Assembly (NCBI RefSeq): GCF_013177455.1
Contig: NZ_CP053660.1
Location: 4,327,339 to 4,391,338 of the forward strand
Length of the DNA: 64,000 bases
Direction: 5' to 3'
From: Nocardioides marmotae
GTDB taxonomy: Bacteria > Actinomycetota > Actinomycetes > Propionibacteriales > Nocardioidaceae
Shown here piece after piece: positions 43,980 to 53,162 of this stretch. How positions within the stretch are numbered: the stretch's first letter is position 1; the number at the start of each line of letters is the position of its first letter. The position numbers and the translations under genes were made by a program. The notes under the pieces were generated by a model. The model did not search any database. It saw only the letters and a program-made list of their open reading frames with translations, and was not told where the DNA came from.

Positions 43980-44987
43980 ATGCGCACCCCCCGACTCCTG
44001 CCGACGGTCACCGGCCTCACCGTCACGGCGCTGCTCGTGCTCAGCGGGTGCGGGGAGGACGGCTCGGCCGCGGAGCCCCGGACCGACGGCGCGGCGGCGT
44101 GGACCGGTGCGGCCGCCCCCGTCGACCCCTCGGGACTGGTCTGGGCGGCGGACGGCGCGGTCCACCTCGGCGACGGGACCGTCATCGACACCGAGCAACA
44201 GATCGAGGCCTACGTCGTCGCCGGCGACGGGGTCTACCTCGTGCCGGCCGGCGACCACGAGGGCCCCGGCGCACCGCTGCTGCTCGCGACGGAGGACCGC
44301 CTCGAGGAGACCGGCGCGCGGGTCGAGCCGGACACGCTGCGGACCTCCCCCGACGGGCGCTACCTCGCCTTCATCGACCCGGCCACCGGCGAGCAGGACG
44401 CCTTCGGCACCCCCGTGGCGACCGCGGTGGTCGTCGACACCGTCCGCGGCGAGGAGGTCGTGCGCAGCAGCGAGGGGATGGGCGACGTCGGCGAGGACGA
44501 CCTGGCCGACCTGTACGAGGACGCCGAGTCACCCGAGGTCCTCGGGCTCACCGACACCACGGCGTACGTCGCCGGGCCGGACGGCGTGCGCGCCCACGAC
44601 CTCGCGAGCGGCGAGGGCAGCGTGGTGGCCGACTCCGCCTCGGAGGTCTACGACACCGACTGGTTCGCGGCGCTGCGCGGCGAGGACGCCCTGACCAACC
44701 CGGCGGGCACCTGGCGGATCGTCGACCCGACCGACGGGAGCCCGGTGCGGCTGGTGCCTGAGGGCGGCGGGGCGCCGGTGGTGACCCGCTCGCCGGTCGA
44801 CGTCTACGAGCTCGACTCCTGGCTCGACGACGAGACCGCCGTCGGCGGGGGGCTCGACGGCGAGACCGACCTGCTCCTCGCGTGCACCCTGCCGACCGGC
44901 GAGTGCGCACCGCCGCCGGGCGTCCCCGCGGGCGCGCTGCTGCCGGTGGACCGCAGCGGGCCGGGCCTGCCGACCGTGCGCCGCTGA
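43980..44987 (+). CDS. Lipoprotein with propeller-like repeats
   Basis: A 335-residue precursor with signal and lipobox LSGC near residue 22. The mature part has repeated GLVWAADGAVHLGDG, YVVAGDGVYLVPAGD and AYVAGPDGVRAHDL strand pairs, resembling a beta-propeller or PQQ-like fold. It lies 38 bases after the WXG100-like gene and may share its transcript; AGAGGA lies 6 bases before the ATG. Function unknown; a partner to the preceding protein is an inference. Confidence 0.7.
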   Translation: MRTPRLLPTVTGLTVTALLVLSGCGEDGSAAEPRTDGAAAWTGAAAPVDPSGLVWAADGAVHLGDGTVIDTEQQIEAYVVAGDGVYLVPAGDHEGPGAPLLLATEDRLEETGARVEPDTLRTSPDGRYLAFIDPATGEQDAFGTPVATAVVVDTVRGEEVVRSSEGMGDVGEDDLADLYEDAESPEVLGLTDTTAYVAGPDGVRAHDLASGEGSVVADSASEVYDTDWFAALRGEDALTNPAGTWRIVDPTDGSPVRLVPEGGGAPVVTRSPVDVYELDSWLDDETAVGGGLDGETDLLLACTLPTGECAPPPGVPAGALLPVDRSGPGLPTVRR

Positions 44988-44994
44988 CCCGCGC

Positions 44995-46446
44995 TCAGGC
45001 CGAGCGCGCCGCCCACCAGGCGAGCAGCTCCTCGCGGGCGCGCTCCTCGCCGAGCGGGCCGTGGTCCATCCGCAGCTCCAGCAGGTGCCGGTAGGCCTCG
45101 CCGATCTCGCGCCCGGGGCCGATGCCGAGGATCCCCATGATCTGGTTGCCGTCGAGGTCGGGCCGGATCGAGGCCAGCTCCTCCTGCTCCGAGAGCCGCG
45201 CGATCCGCTCCTCGAGCTCGTCGTAGGTGCGCGCCAGACGCGCGGCCTTGCGCTGGTTGCGCGTCGTGCAGTCGGCGCGGGTCAGCACGTGGAGCCGCTC
45301 GAGCTGGTCGCCGGCGTCGCGCACGTAGCGGCGCACCGCGGAGTCGGTCCACTCACCCGAGCCGTAGCCGTGGAAGCGCAGGTGCAGCTCGACGAGGCTG
45401 GTGACGGCCTCGATCTCGTCGTTGGAGAAGCGCAGCGCCTGCATCCGCTTGCGGGTGATCTTCGCCCCGACCACGTCGTGGTGGTGGAAGGTGACCGTGC
45501 CGTCGTCGAGGAACCTGCGGGTCCGCGGCTTGCCGACGTCGTGCATGAGCGCGGCGAAGCGCGAGACGAAGTCCGGCTCGCCGCCGAGCCGGTCCTCCAG
45601 GTCGATCGCCTGCTCCAGGACGGTCAGGGTGTGCTCGTAGACGTCCTTGTGCCGGTGGTGCTCGTCGCGCTCGAGCATCAGCGCGGGCAGCTCCGGCAGC
45701 ACCAGCGCCGCGAGCCCGGTCTCCACCAGCAGGGTCAGCCCCAGTCGCGGGTACGGCGCGCAGACCAGCTTGACCAGCTCGTCGCGGACCCGCTCGGCAG
45801 AGATGATCGAGATCCGGTCGGCCATCGCGGTCATCGCCTCGCGGACGCCGTCGTCGACGGTGAAGCCCAGCTGCGCGGCGAACCGTGCGGCCCGCATCAT
45901 CCGCAGCGGGTCGTCGGAGAAGGAGTCCTCGGGCCGGCCCGGCGTGCGCAGCACCCGGTGGGCGAGGTCGACCACGCCGCCGTACGGGTCCTCGACCTGG
46001 CGCCCGGGCAACCGGACGGCCATCGCGTTGACCGTGAAGTCGCGGCGGCCGAGGTCGCCGTCGAGGCTGTCGCCGAAGTCGACGTCGGGCTTGCGGGAGG
46101 AGGGGTCGTAGGCCTCGGAGCGGTACGTCGTGATCTCGACCTGCCAGGGTCCGCGGCGGCAGCCGATCGTGCCGAAGGCCCGGCCCATGTCCCAGATCGC
46201 GTCGGCCCAGCCCTTGAGCAGCCGCTCGGTCTGCTCGGGGCGGGCGGAGGTGGTGAAGTCCAGGTCGTTGTGCCGCCGGCCGAGCATCGCGTCGCGGACC
46301 GGCCCCCCGACGAGGGACAGCTCGTGACCGGCGTCGGCGAAGCGGCGGCCGAGCTCGTCGATCACCGGCGCGATGCGGTCGAGCTCCTCGGCCACCGACC
46401 GCTGGACGTCGGCGAGCTGCAGCGGGGGAAGGGGAGCGTCGGACAC
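44995..46446 (-). CDS. cca: CCA-adding tRNA nucleotidyltransferase
   Basis: A 483-residue class II nucleotidyltransferase with GGPVRD at 47-52 and DLD at 61-63 carrying the two metal aspartates. The head/neck RRDFTVNAMA and ADPLRMMRAARFAAQLGF follow, then a C-terminal HD phosphohydrolase module (EHTLTVLEQ, ALMHDVGKP). It repairs or adds the CCA end of tRNA. The length with the HD domain is normal for actinobacteria. GTG start; TAGAAT lies 8 bases before it, facing the divergent leaderless promoter of the next gene. Confidence 0.92.
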   Translation of the reverse strand: MSDAPLPPLQLADVQRSVAEELDRIAPVIDELGRRFADAGHELSLVGGPVRDAMLGRRHNDLDFTTSARPEQTERLLKGWADAIWDMGRAFGTIGCRRGPWQVEITTYRSEAYDPSSRKPDVDFGDSLDGDLGRRDFTVNAMAVRLPGRQVEDPYGGVVDLAHRVLRTPGRPEDSFSDDPLRMMRAARFAAQLGFTVDDGVREAMTAMADRISIISAERVRDELVKLVCAPYPRLGLTLLVETGLAALVLPELPALMLERDEHHRHKDVYEHTLTVLEQAIDLEDRLGGEPDFVSRFAALMHDVGKPRTRRFLDDGTVTFHHHDVVGAKITRKRMQALRFSNDEIEAVTSLVELHLRFHGYGSGEWTDSAVRRYVRDAGDQLERLHVLTRADCTTRNQRKAARLARTYDELEERIARLSEQEELASIRPDLDGNQIMGILGIGPGREIGEAYRHLLELRMDHGPLGEERAREELLAWWAARSA

Positions 46447-46489
46447 GGGGGACGATTCTAGGTGCGGACGGACGGATAGTGTCGTCCGC
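46447..46489. promoter_or_regulatory. Divergent leaderless promoters, cca and DUF6049 gene
   Basis: In 43 bases there is a minus-strand TAGAAT (46460-46455) 8 bases before the cca GTG and a plus-strand TAGTGT (46477-46482) 7 bases before the ATG at 46490. In Mycobacterium a NUDIX gene (mutT4) lies at this junction; here the two genes are adjacent. Confidence 0.55.
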
Positions 46490-48757
46490 ATGCTTCGCCC
46501 CCGGTCGCTGCGGCCTGCTCTCGCGGCCGCGGTCCTCACGTTGGCCGGCGCGGTCACGGGCCTGGTGGTCCCGCCGGCCCCCGCCAGCCCGGTCGTGGCG
46601 ACCCGTGCTCCGGTCGCCGCGGTCGAGGCCGACACCGCGCCGCTCGGCGTCACCATCGAGTCGTTGACGCCGGGCGCGATCCCCCGCCGCGGACCGATCC
46701 GGGTCGCCGGCTCCGTGATCAACCGCAGCGACGAGACCTGGTCGGCGATCAAGCTCTACCCCTTCCTCGGCTCGACGCCGATGACGACCGCCGCCGAGCT
46801 GGCCGCCGCGACCGAGGTGCCCGCCGAGCAGGAGGTCGGCAACCGGATCGTCGAGGTCTCCGACGTCGTCGACGAGCTGGCGCCCGGCGAGGCCGCGCCG
46901 TTCCGGCTGACCCTGCCGGCCTCGCGGATCACCGTGGACGCCGCCGGCGTCTACTGGTTCGGCGTCCACGCCCTCGGCGAGTCCGCCGCGGGCCGCGTCG
47001 ACGGCGCGGACGGCCGGGCCCGCACGTTCCTCCCGCTGGTGCCGCGGACGACGCGCGGGGAGATCCGCACCGCGATCGTGGTCCCGCTGCGCCGCCCCAT
47101 CGACCACGAGTCCGACGGCTCGCTGGCCGACGTCACCTCCTGGACCCGGACCCTCGAGACCGGCGGGACGCTGCGCTCGCTGGTCGACCTCGGCGCCTCC
47201 GCTGGCGACCGGCCCGTCTCCTGGCTGGTCGACCCCGCGCTCGTCGACGCCGTACGCCGCCTGGCGGACGGGAACCCGCCCCGCTCGCTCGGGCCGACCG
47301 AGCCCGGCGACCAGGGCGGGCCCTCGGAGGGGCCCGACGCGAGCTTCTCCCCCGAGCCCGACGGCGACGGCGGCAACGAAGGTGACGGCGGCGACGGCGG
47401 CGACGGCGACAGCGGCGACAGCGGCGACGGTGAGAACGGTGAGAACGGCGGCGACCGGGCGAGCCGCGGCCACGAGCCGACCGCCGACGAGCTCCTCGCC
47501 GCGGAGGCGGCGGCGACGTGGCTGGACCGGCTCAGCGCGGCCATGTCCGGCGACGAGGTGCTCGCCCTGCCCTACGGCGACCTCGACGTGGCCGGCGCCC
47601 TCGCCACCGACCCCGGGCTCCTCGAGCGGACCCGCGACCGCAGCACCGAGGTGACCGCCACCTGGGACGTCCCGACCACCCCCGCCCTCGGGTCGCCGAG
47701 CGGGTACCTCGACCCCGCCGCGATCCGTGCCGTCTCCCCCTCCGACACGCTCCTGGTCACCGACCGGATGCTCGGCGAGGACGCCCCCGGCGTGGCCACC
47801 GTGGGGGGCCGCCGGCTGGTCGTCACCTCCTCCGGCGCCGCCTCGGGCGGGCCCGGCCCCGACGACCCGCTCGCCGCGGTCGCGCTGCGCCAGCGGGTGC
47901 TCGCCGAGGCGGCCGTGCGACTCACCTCCCCGGGCCGCAAGCCGCTCGTCGTGCAGCTGCCCGCCGGCTGGGCGCCGGACTCCGCCAGCGGCTTCTTCGA
48001 GGGGCTCGACGAGGGCTGGGTCTCCCTCGGCACGGTCGCCGAGGCTGCGGACCGCACCGGCACGCCGGTCGACCTCGCCGACCTCGACTACCCCGCCCGG
48101 CAGGCCGAGCGCCGCCTCGACCCGGAGACCTTCGAGACCGCGACCGGGCTGATCGGTGCCGGTCAGGTGCTCCAGCGCGTGCTGCGCGACAACACCGAGG
48201 TCGCCGGCGAGGTCTCCGACGAGGCGTTCGCCGCGGTGTCGTACTCCTCCCGCGGCCGGTCGACCACCACGCGCCTCTCCCTCCTGGCCTCCCGGCGCTG
48301 GATCGACGGCAAGCTCGACAGCGTGACCATCGAGGCGCCGCGCGGCGTCGCGCTCTCCAGCGCCGACGGTCGCTTCGGCGCGACCGTGGTCAACGAGCTC
48401 GCCGAGCCCATCGAGGTCAGCATCCAGGCCGTCACCGACGACCCCGCCGCGCTCTCCATCGAGGGCCCCCGGACCGTCGAGGTCGGGGCGAACCAGCGGG
48501 TCTCGGTCCTGCTCGACGCCAGCACCCGCGAGCCGGGCGTCCACCGGGTCCGGCTCGTGCTCACCGACCACACCGACGACCCCGAGGACACCCCCACGCC
48601 GCTCGGCTCCGCCGAGGAGGTCTCGATCCGCTCGATCCAGGCCAGCGCCGTGATCTGGGTGATCATGGGCGCCGGCGCGCTGCTGCTGTTCAGCGCGATC
48701 GCCGTCCGACTCGTGCGCCGCGTGCGGCGCGCCCGCCGCGAGGAGGCCACCGGATGA
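46490..48757 (+). CDS. DUF6049 family exported protein
   Basis: A 755-residue protein: signal peptide, Ig-like N-terminal region (about 55-180), then a polysaccharide-deacetylase-like domain split by an Asp/Gly/Glu-rich low-complexity linker (about 280-330), an Ig-like C-terminal region and one transmembrane helix (about 718-738) with a basic cytoplasmic tail. It is the counterpart of M. tuberculosis Rv3909 by position. Its stop overlaps murJ (ATGA). It probably acts in wall assembly with MurJ; no activity is known. Confidence 0.82.
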   Translation: MLRPRSLRPALAAAVLTLAGAVTGLVVPPAPASPVVATRAPVAAVEADTAPLGVTIESLTPGAIPRRGPIRVAGSVINRSDETWSAIKLYPFLGSTPMTTAAELAAATEVPAEQEVGNRIVEVSDVVDELAPGEAAPFRLTLPASRITVDAAGVYWFGVHALGESAAGRVDGADGRARTFLPLVPRTTRGEIRTAIVVPLRRPIDHESDGSLADVTSWTRTLETGGTLRSLVDLGASAGDRPVSWLVDPALVDAVRRLADGNPPRSLGPTEPGDQGGPSEGPDASFSPEPDGDGGNEGDGGDGGDGDSGDSGDGENGENGGDRASRGHEPTADELLAAEAAATWLDRLSAAMSGDEVLALPYGDLDVAGALATDPGLLERTRDRSTEVTATWDVPTTPALGSPSGYLDPAAIRAVSPSDTLLVTDRMLGEDAPGVATVGGRRLVVTSSGAASGGPGPDDPLAAVALRQRVLAEAAVRLTSPGRKPLVVQLPAGWAPDSASGFFEGLDEGWVSLGTVAEAADRTGTPVDLADLDYPARQAERRLDPETFETATGLIGAGQVLQRVLRDNTEVAGEVSDEAFAAVSYSSRGRSTTTRLSLLASRRWIDGKLDSVTIEAPRGVALSSADGRFGATVVNELAEPIEVSIQAVTDDPAALSIEGPRTVEVGANQRVSVLLDASTREPGVHRVRLVLTDHTDDPEDTPTPLGSAEEVSIRSIQASAVIWVIMGAGALLLFSAIAVRLVRRVRRARREEATG

Positions 48758-50478
48758 CCCGCACCGACCGCCCCCAGGACCGCCCCCAGGACCCCCAGGA
48801 CCAGCAGGACCAGCAGCCTGGCCGGCCGCAGGACCCGCCCCGGGACGAGCAGCGCTCGATCCTCTCCAGCAGCGCGGTGATGGCGGCCGGCACGATCGTC
48901 TCCCGCCTCAGCGGCTACGTCCGCACGCTGCTGCTCGCCGCGGCGCTCGGCAACCTGCTCCACGCCGACGTGTTCAACATCGCGAACACGATCCCCAACA
49001 TGCTCTACATCCTGCTCGCGGGCGGGGTGTTCAACGCCGTGCTCGTGCCGCAGCTGGTGCGGGCCGCCTCCCACGACGCCGACCGCGGCGAGGCCTACAC
49101 CAACCGCGTCGTCACCCTCGCCGCGCTCTTCCTCGGCGCCGTGACGGTCGCGCTGGTCGTGGCGGCGCCCTGGGTGATGAACCTGTACGTCGACCCCGGC
49201 GTGCCGGCCGACGCGCGCGAGTCGGTCGTCGACTTCGCCCGCTGGTGCCTGCCGCAGGTGTTCTTCTACGGGATGTTCGTGCTCCTCGGGCAGATCCTGA
49301 ACTCCCGCGGGCGGTTCGGCCCGATGATGTGGGCGCCGATCGCGAACAACGTCATCTCGGTCGCGGTGCTGCTGCTCTACCTCGTGCTCTTCGGCACCGC
49401 CTCGGAGGCCGAGCGGTCCGGCGGGTTCACCGCCGAGCAGGAGCTCGTGCTCGGCCTCGGGTCGACCCTCGGCATCGCCGCCCAGCTGCTGGTGCTGCTC
49501 CCCTACCTGCGCGCCGCCGGGTTCAGCTACCGACCGCGCTTCGACTTCCGCGGCACCGGCCTGGGGCACACCCTCAGGCTCGGCGTGTGGACGGTGCTGT
49601 TCGTCATCGTCAACCAGATCGCCTACACCGTCGTGGTCCGCCTCGCCTCCGGCGGCACCGCGGACGGCGCCTCGGACGGCACCGGCTACTCGGTCTACTC
49701 CGCGGCGTTCCTCATCATCATGGTCCCGCACTCGGTGATCACGGTGTCCCTGGCGACCGCGATCCTGCCGACGCTCTCGCGCCGCGCCGCCGACCAGGAC
49801 CTCGCCGGCCTGGCCCGGACGCTGTCCTCGACGCTGCGCACCGCGCTGGTGGTCGTGCTGCCGTTCGCGGCGCTGCTGCCGGTCGTCGCCCCCGAGCTCG
49901 CCCGGGTGATCTCGCTGGGCGCCGCGGCGCCGACCTACGCCAACTACATCGGCACGCTGGCTGCCTTCGGGCCCGGCCTGGTGCTCTTCACCGTCCACTA
50001 CCTGATGCTCCGCGGCTTCTACGCCCTCGAGCAGACCCGCACCGTCTTCTTCATCCAGTGCGCGGTCGGGGTCACCAACGTGCTCGCCGCGCTCGTGCTG
50101 GTCCACACCACCGACGCCGCCGCCACCGCGCCCGCGCTGGCCGTCGCGTACGCCGCGGCGTACCTCGTCGGCGCGCTGCTGTCCTACGCCGTGCTCCGGG
50201 GCCGGCTGGGCGGCCTGCGCACGCCGGTGCTCGTCCGGTTCCTCGTGCGGGCTGCGCTCGCGGTGGCCGCCTCCACCGCCGCCGCCTGGCTCACCTCGGG
50301 CCTGCTCGACGTCGTCGGGGAGGAGTCGTCCTACCCGGTCGCCGTCCTGCGGGCCCTGGTCGTCGTCGCCGTCGACATCGTCGTGTTCGTCGCGGCGGCC
50401 CGCGCGCTGCGGCTGACCGAGGTCACCTCGGTGCTCGAGACGGTCACCCGACGCCTTCCGCTGCCCCGGGGTCGGTGA
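48754..50478 (+). CDS. murJ: Lipid II flippase MurJ
   Basis: A 574-residue membrane protein of the MOP/MviN family, with about 14 helices. A disordered Gln/Pro/Asp-rich N-terminus (1-40) precedes SSAVMAAGTIVSRLSGYVRT, the MurJ start signature. ADVFNIANTIPNMLYILLAGG and PQVFFYGMFVLLGQILNSRG are core sequences. It flips lipid-linked peptidoglycan precursor across the membrane. In M. tuberculosis the same gene is fused to a pseudokinase and extracellular domain; here those are a separate gene next door. Confidence 0.92.
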   Translation: MTRTDRPQDRPQDPQDQQDQQPGRPQDPPRDEQRSILSSSAVMAAGTIVSRLSGYVRTLLLAAALGNLLHADVFNIANTIPNMLYILLAGGVFNAVLVPQLVRAASHDADRGEAYTNRVVTLAALFLGAVTVALVVAAPWVMNLYVDPGVPADARESVVDFARWCLPQVFFYGMFVLLGQILNSRGRFGPMMWAPIANNVISVAVLLLYLVLFGTASEAERSGGFTAEQELVLGLGSTLGIAAQLLVLLPYLRAAGFSYRPRFDFRGTGLGHTLRLGVWTVLFVIVNQIAYTVVVRLASGGTADGASDGTGYSVYSAAFLIIMVPHSVITVSLATAILPTLSRRAADQDLAGLARTLSSTLRTALVVVLPFAALLPVVAPELARVISLGAAAPTYANYIGTLAAFGPGLVLFTVHYLMLRGFYALEQTRTVFFIQCAVGVTNVLAALVLVHTTDAAATAPALAVAYAAAYLVGALLSYAVLRGRLGGLRTPVLVRFLVRAALAVAASTAAAWLTSGLLDVVGEESSYPVAVLRALVVVAVDIVVFVAAARALRLTEVTSVLETVTRRLPLPRGR

Positions 50479-50488
50479 CGGTCCTACG

Positions 50489-52438
50489 ATGGCCGGGCCC
50501 GGGGCCGGTCGGCCCGCCCCGGTGGTCGACGTCGAAGGGGATGAGGAGGCAGTGCCGCAGACCGCACGGCCAGGCGACGTCCTCGCCGACCGCTACCGCC
50601 TCGTCGACCTGTTGTCGGAGAGCAGCGGCGGGCTGTTCTGGCGAGCGCACGACCGGGTCCTCGAGCGGCACGTCGCGCTGCACGTCATCGACGCCGACGA
50701 CGAGCGCGCACCCGGCCTGATCGAGGCGGCCCGCCGCTCCGCGACCGTGCTGGACCGCCGCGTGCTGCGCGTGCTGGACGCCGAGCGGCTCGAGGGCGTC
50801 TGCTACGTCGTCAACGAGTGGGGCTCGGGCGCCTCCCTCGACATCCTGCTCGCCACCGGCGGGCCGCTCGCGCCCCGCAAGGCCGCCTGGCTGGTCGGCG
50901 AGGTCGCCGACGCCGTCGCCACCTCCCACGCCGCCGGCGTCTCCCACGGCCGCCTGGTCCCCGAGAACGTCCTCGTCGAGCGCACCGGCCAGGTCAAGGT
51001 CATCGGGATGTGCGTCGACGCCGCCCTCCACGGGCTGCCCACCGACGGCACCGCCACCGACGTGGTCGACCTCGCCGGCCTGCTGTACGCCGCGCTCACC
51101 GGCCGGTGGGCGGGCGTCTCGCCGTCGGCGGTCCCGGCCGCGCCCCAGGAGCACGGCCACGTGCTGCGGCCCCGCCAGGTCCGCGCCGGGGTCCCCCGGC
51201 CGCTCGACGCGCTCTGCGAGGCGTTGCTCAACCCCTACGCCGCCCGCCGCGACCTGCTCGACGTCACCACCGCCCGCGGGGTGGCGGCCTACCTCGAGGA
51301 CTTCGTCGGCGACCCCACCGGCATGCCCGAGGCGCTCGCCGCGATGATCCCGGCGCTGCACCGGCCGACCACGATCGTGCTGCCGCCCGTGCCCGAGGTG
51401 CTGCCCCACGAGCGCGAGCCCGACCCCGCCCCCCGACCCGGCGACCAGCCCGACGACCAGGCCGACCCCCAGCCCGAGGACCAGCCCGGGCCCACCTCGC
51501 CGCGGGCCGAGCTGCCCACCGAGGCCGGCCTGCCGATCTTCGACGACGAGGCCGACGACGTCACCTGGCTCGAGCGCCGCACCGACCCGGTGCCGCCCCC
51601 GCCGCCGTTCGAGGAGCCTCCGAGCCGGCCGCTGTTCGCGCCGGAGCCCGCCGACGGGGCCCCGGTGCGCCGCCCGCGCGTGGAGGTGCTGCACGGCGAC
51701 GCCGGCCCGCACGCCGGCGGAGGCGGTGGCGGGGCGCCCGGCGACCCGTCGTACTGGCCCTGGGACGACGGCGACGGCCGCGGCACCGGCTCGGCCCTGC
51801 CGGCCGTGGGCGAGGAGACCGAGCAGCTGGAGCCGGTCCCGGGCCGGCGGTGGATGCGGCTGGCGATCATCCTGGCGCTCTGCGCGGCGGTGCTCGTCGC
51901 GACCGTCGTCGGGGTCAACCTCGGCCGCGGCCGGGGCCCCCTCGGCACCGGCTCCCAGGACCCGCCCCGCGACGCCTCCCCCTCGGCCCGGGCGCTCTCG
52001 GCCGTCCCCGTCCGCGGCGTCACCGACCTCGACCCCCAGGGCGGCGACGGCGAGGAGAACCCCGACCTGGTGCCGCTCGCCGCCGACGCGGACCCGGCGA
52101 CGGCGTGGCGCACGGCCACCTACGAGCAGCAGCTCGGCCCCGGCGGGCTCAAGACCGGCGTCGGGATCGTCCTCGACCTCGGCTCGCCGCAGGAGGTCTC
52201 CGAGGTGGGCCTCACGCTGGTGGGCGCCCCGACCGAGGTGTCGGTCTACGTCTCCGACACCGAGCCCACGGCCGTCCGCGACCTCACCCTGGCCGGGTCC
52301 GACACGCTCGAGGAGCGGGGCCGCGTCGAGCTCGAGGAGCCCACGACCGCGCGGTACGTCGTGGTCTGGCTGACCTCCCTCCCCGCAGTCGACGGCGGCT
52401 ACCGCGGCGAGGTGGCCGAGGTCGTGGTGCGCGGGTGA
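50489..52438 (+). CDS. Membrane pseudokinase with discoidin-like domain
   Basis: A 649-residue protein: a kinase-like domain at about 30-280, a Pro/Asp-rich linker, one transmembrane helix (about 457-478), and an extracellular beta-sandwich (about 500-649) that resembles a discoidin or NPCBM-type sugar-binding fold. Catalytic residues are missing: VALH (His65) in place of VAIK, HGR (153-155) in place of HRD, and no DFG. It is therefore a pseudokinase, like the kinase part of the mycobacterial MviN protein that docks FhaA. The start is uncertain; an in-frame GTG at 50552 follows a TACGAT box. Confidence 0.82.
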   Translation: MAGPGAGRPAPVVDVEGDEEAVPQTARPGDVLADRYRLVDLLSESSGGLFWRAHDRVLERHVALHVIDADDERAPGLIEAARRSATVLDRRVLRVLDAERLEGVCYVVNEWGSGASLDILLATGGPLAPRKAAWLVGEVADAVATSHAAGVSHGRLVPENVLVERTGQVKVIGMCVDAALHGLPTDGTATDVVDLAGLLYAALTGRWAGVSPSAVPAAPQEHGHVLRPRQVRAGVPRPLDALCEALLNPYAARRDLLDVTTARGVAAYLEDFVGDPTGMPEALAAMIPALHRPTTIVLPPVPEVLPHEREPDPAPRPGDQPDDQADPQPEDQPGPTSPRAELPTEAGLPIFDDEADDVTWLERRTDPVPPPPPFEEPPSRPLFAPEPADGAPVRRPRVEVLHGDAGPHAGGGGGGAPGDPSYWPWDDGDGRGTGSALPAVGEETEQLEPVPGRRWMRLAIILALCAAVLVATVVGVNLGRGRGPLGTGSQDPPRDASPSARALSAVPVRGVTDLDPQGGDGEENPDLVPLAADADPATAWRTATYEQQLGPGGLKTGVGIVLDLGSPQEVSEVGLTLVGAPTEVSVYVSDTEPTAVRDLTLAGSDTLEERGRVELEEPTTARYVVVWLTSLPAVDGGYRGEVAEVVVRG

Positions 52439-52445
52439 GCGCCCC

Positions 52446-53162
52446 GTGAGCACCGAGGTGAGCGCCGACGCGCGCACCGATCCCGAGCTCCTCGCCGCGC
52501 ACGTCGCCGGGGACTCCGAGGCCTTCGGCGTGCTCGTCGCCCGGCACCGCGACCGGCTGTGGGCCGTGGCGCTGCGCACCACCGGCAACCGCGAGGACGC
52601 CGCCGACGGCCTCCAGGACGGTCTCGTGGCGGCGTACCGCCGGGCGGCGTCGTTCCGCGGGGACGCCGCGGTGACCACCTGGCTGCACCGGGTGGTCGTC
52701 AACGCCTGCCTGGACCGGCTGCGCTCCTCCCGCGTCCGGCGCACCGAGGTCCTCCCCGACGACCTGGAGGAGTACGGCGACCGCGGAGCGCGCTCGTCGG
52801 CGGCGCCGGAGACCGAGGACCCGGCCGAGGTCAGCGTGCGCGGCGAGCGCCGGCGGGCGATCCTGGCGGCACTGTCCACGCTCCCCCTCGAGCAGCGCGC
52901 CGCGCTCGTCCTGGTCGACATGGAGGGCTACCCGGTGGCGGAGGCGGCCGCGATCCTGGACTGCGCGGTGGGGACGGTGAAGTCCCGCTGCTCGCGCGGC
53001 CGGGCCCGCCTCGCCGACCTCCTCGAGATCGAGCGTCCGGTGCGGCCGGGGTCACCTGCGCGGAACCCGGGGGCCGCCCCGTCCGTCGGAGGACCGGTCG
53101 GCCTGACAGGATCCTCGGCCGTCCCCACGCCGCACGAGACGCACGAAGGAGGTGCACCATGA
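52446..53162 (+). CDS. sigM: ECF RNA polymerase sigma factor SigM
   Basis: A 238-residue extracytoplasmic-function sigma factor. Region 2 (about 25-85) contains DAADGLQDGLVAAYRRAASF, and region 4 (about 140-190) contains LPLEQRAALVLVDMEGYPVAEAA and an HTH. A Pro/Ala-rich tail of about 45 residues follows. By position (after murJ and the pseudokinase, before trxB) it is SigM. The stop overlaps the anti-sigma gene (ATGA). Confidence 0.92.
   Translation: MSTEVSADARTDPELLAAHVAGDSEAFGVLVARHRDRLWAVALRTTGNREDAADGLQDGLVAAYRRAASFRGDAAVTTWLHRVVVNACLDRLRSSRVRRTEVLPDDLEEYGDRGARSSAAPETEDPAEVSVRGERRRAILAALSTLPLEQRAALVLVDMEGYPVAEAAAILDCAVGTVKSRCSRGRARLADLLEIERPVRPGSPARNPGAAPSVGGPVGLTGSSAVPTPHETHEGGAP

Noticed and set aside
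45353..48571. Long minus-strand frame opposite the DUF6049 gene
   Set aside because: Typical high-GC shadow frame; the plus-strand frame has signal peptide, membrane helix and murJ coupling.
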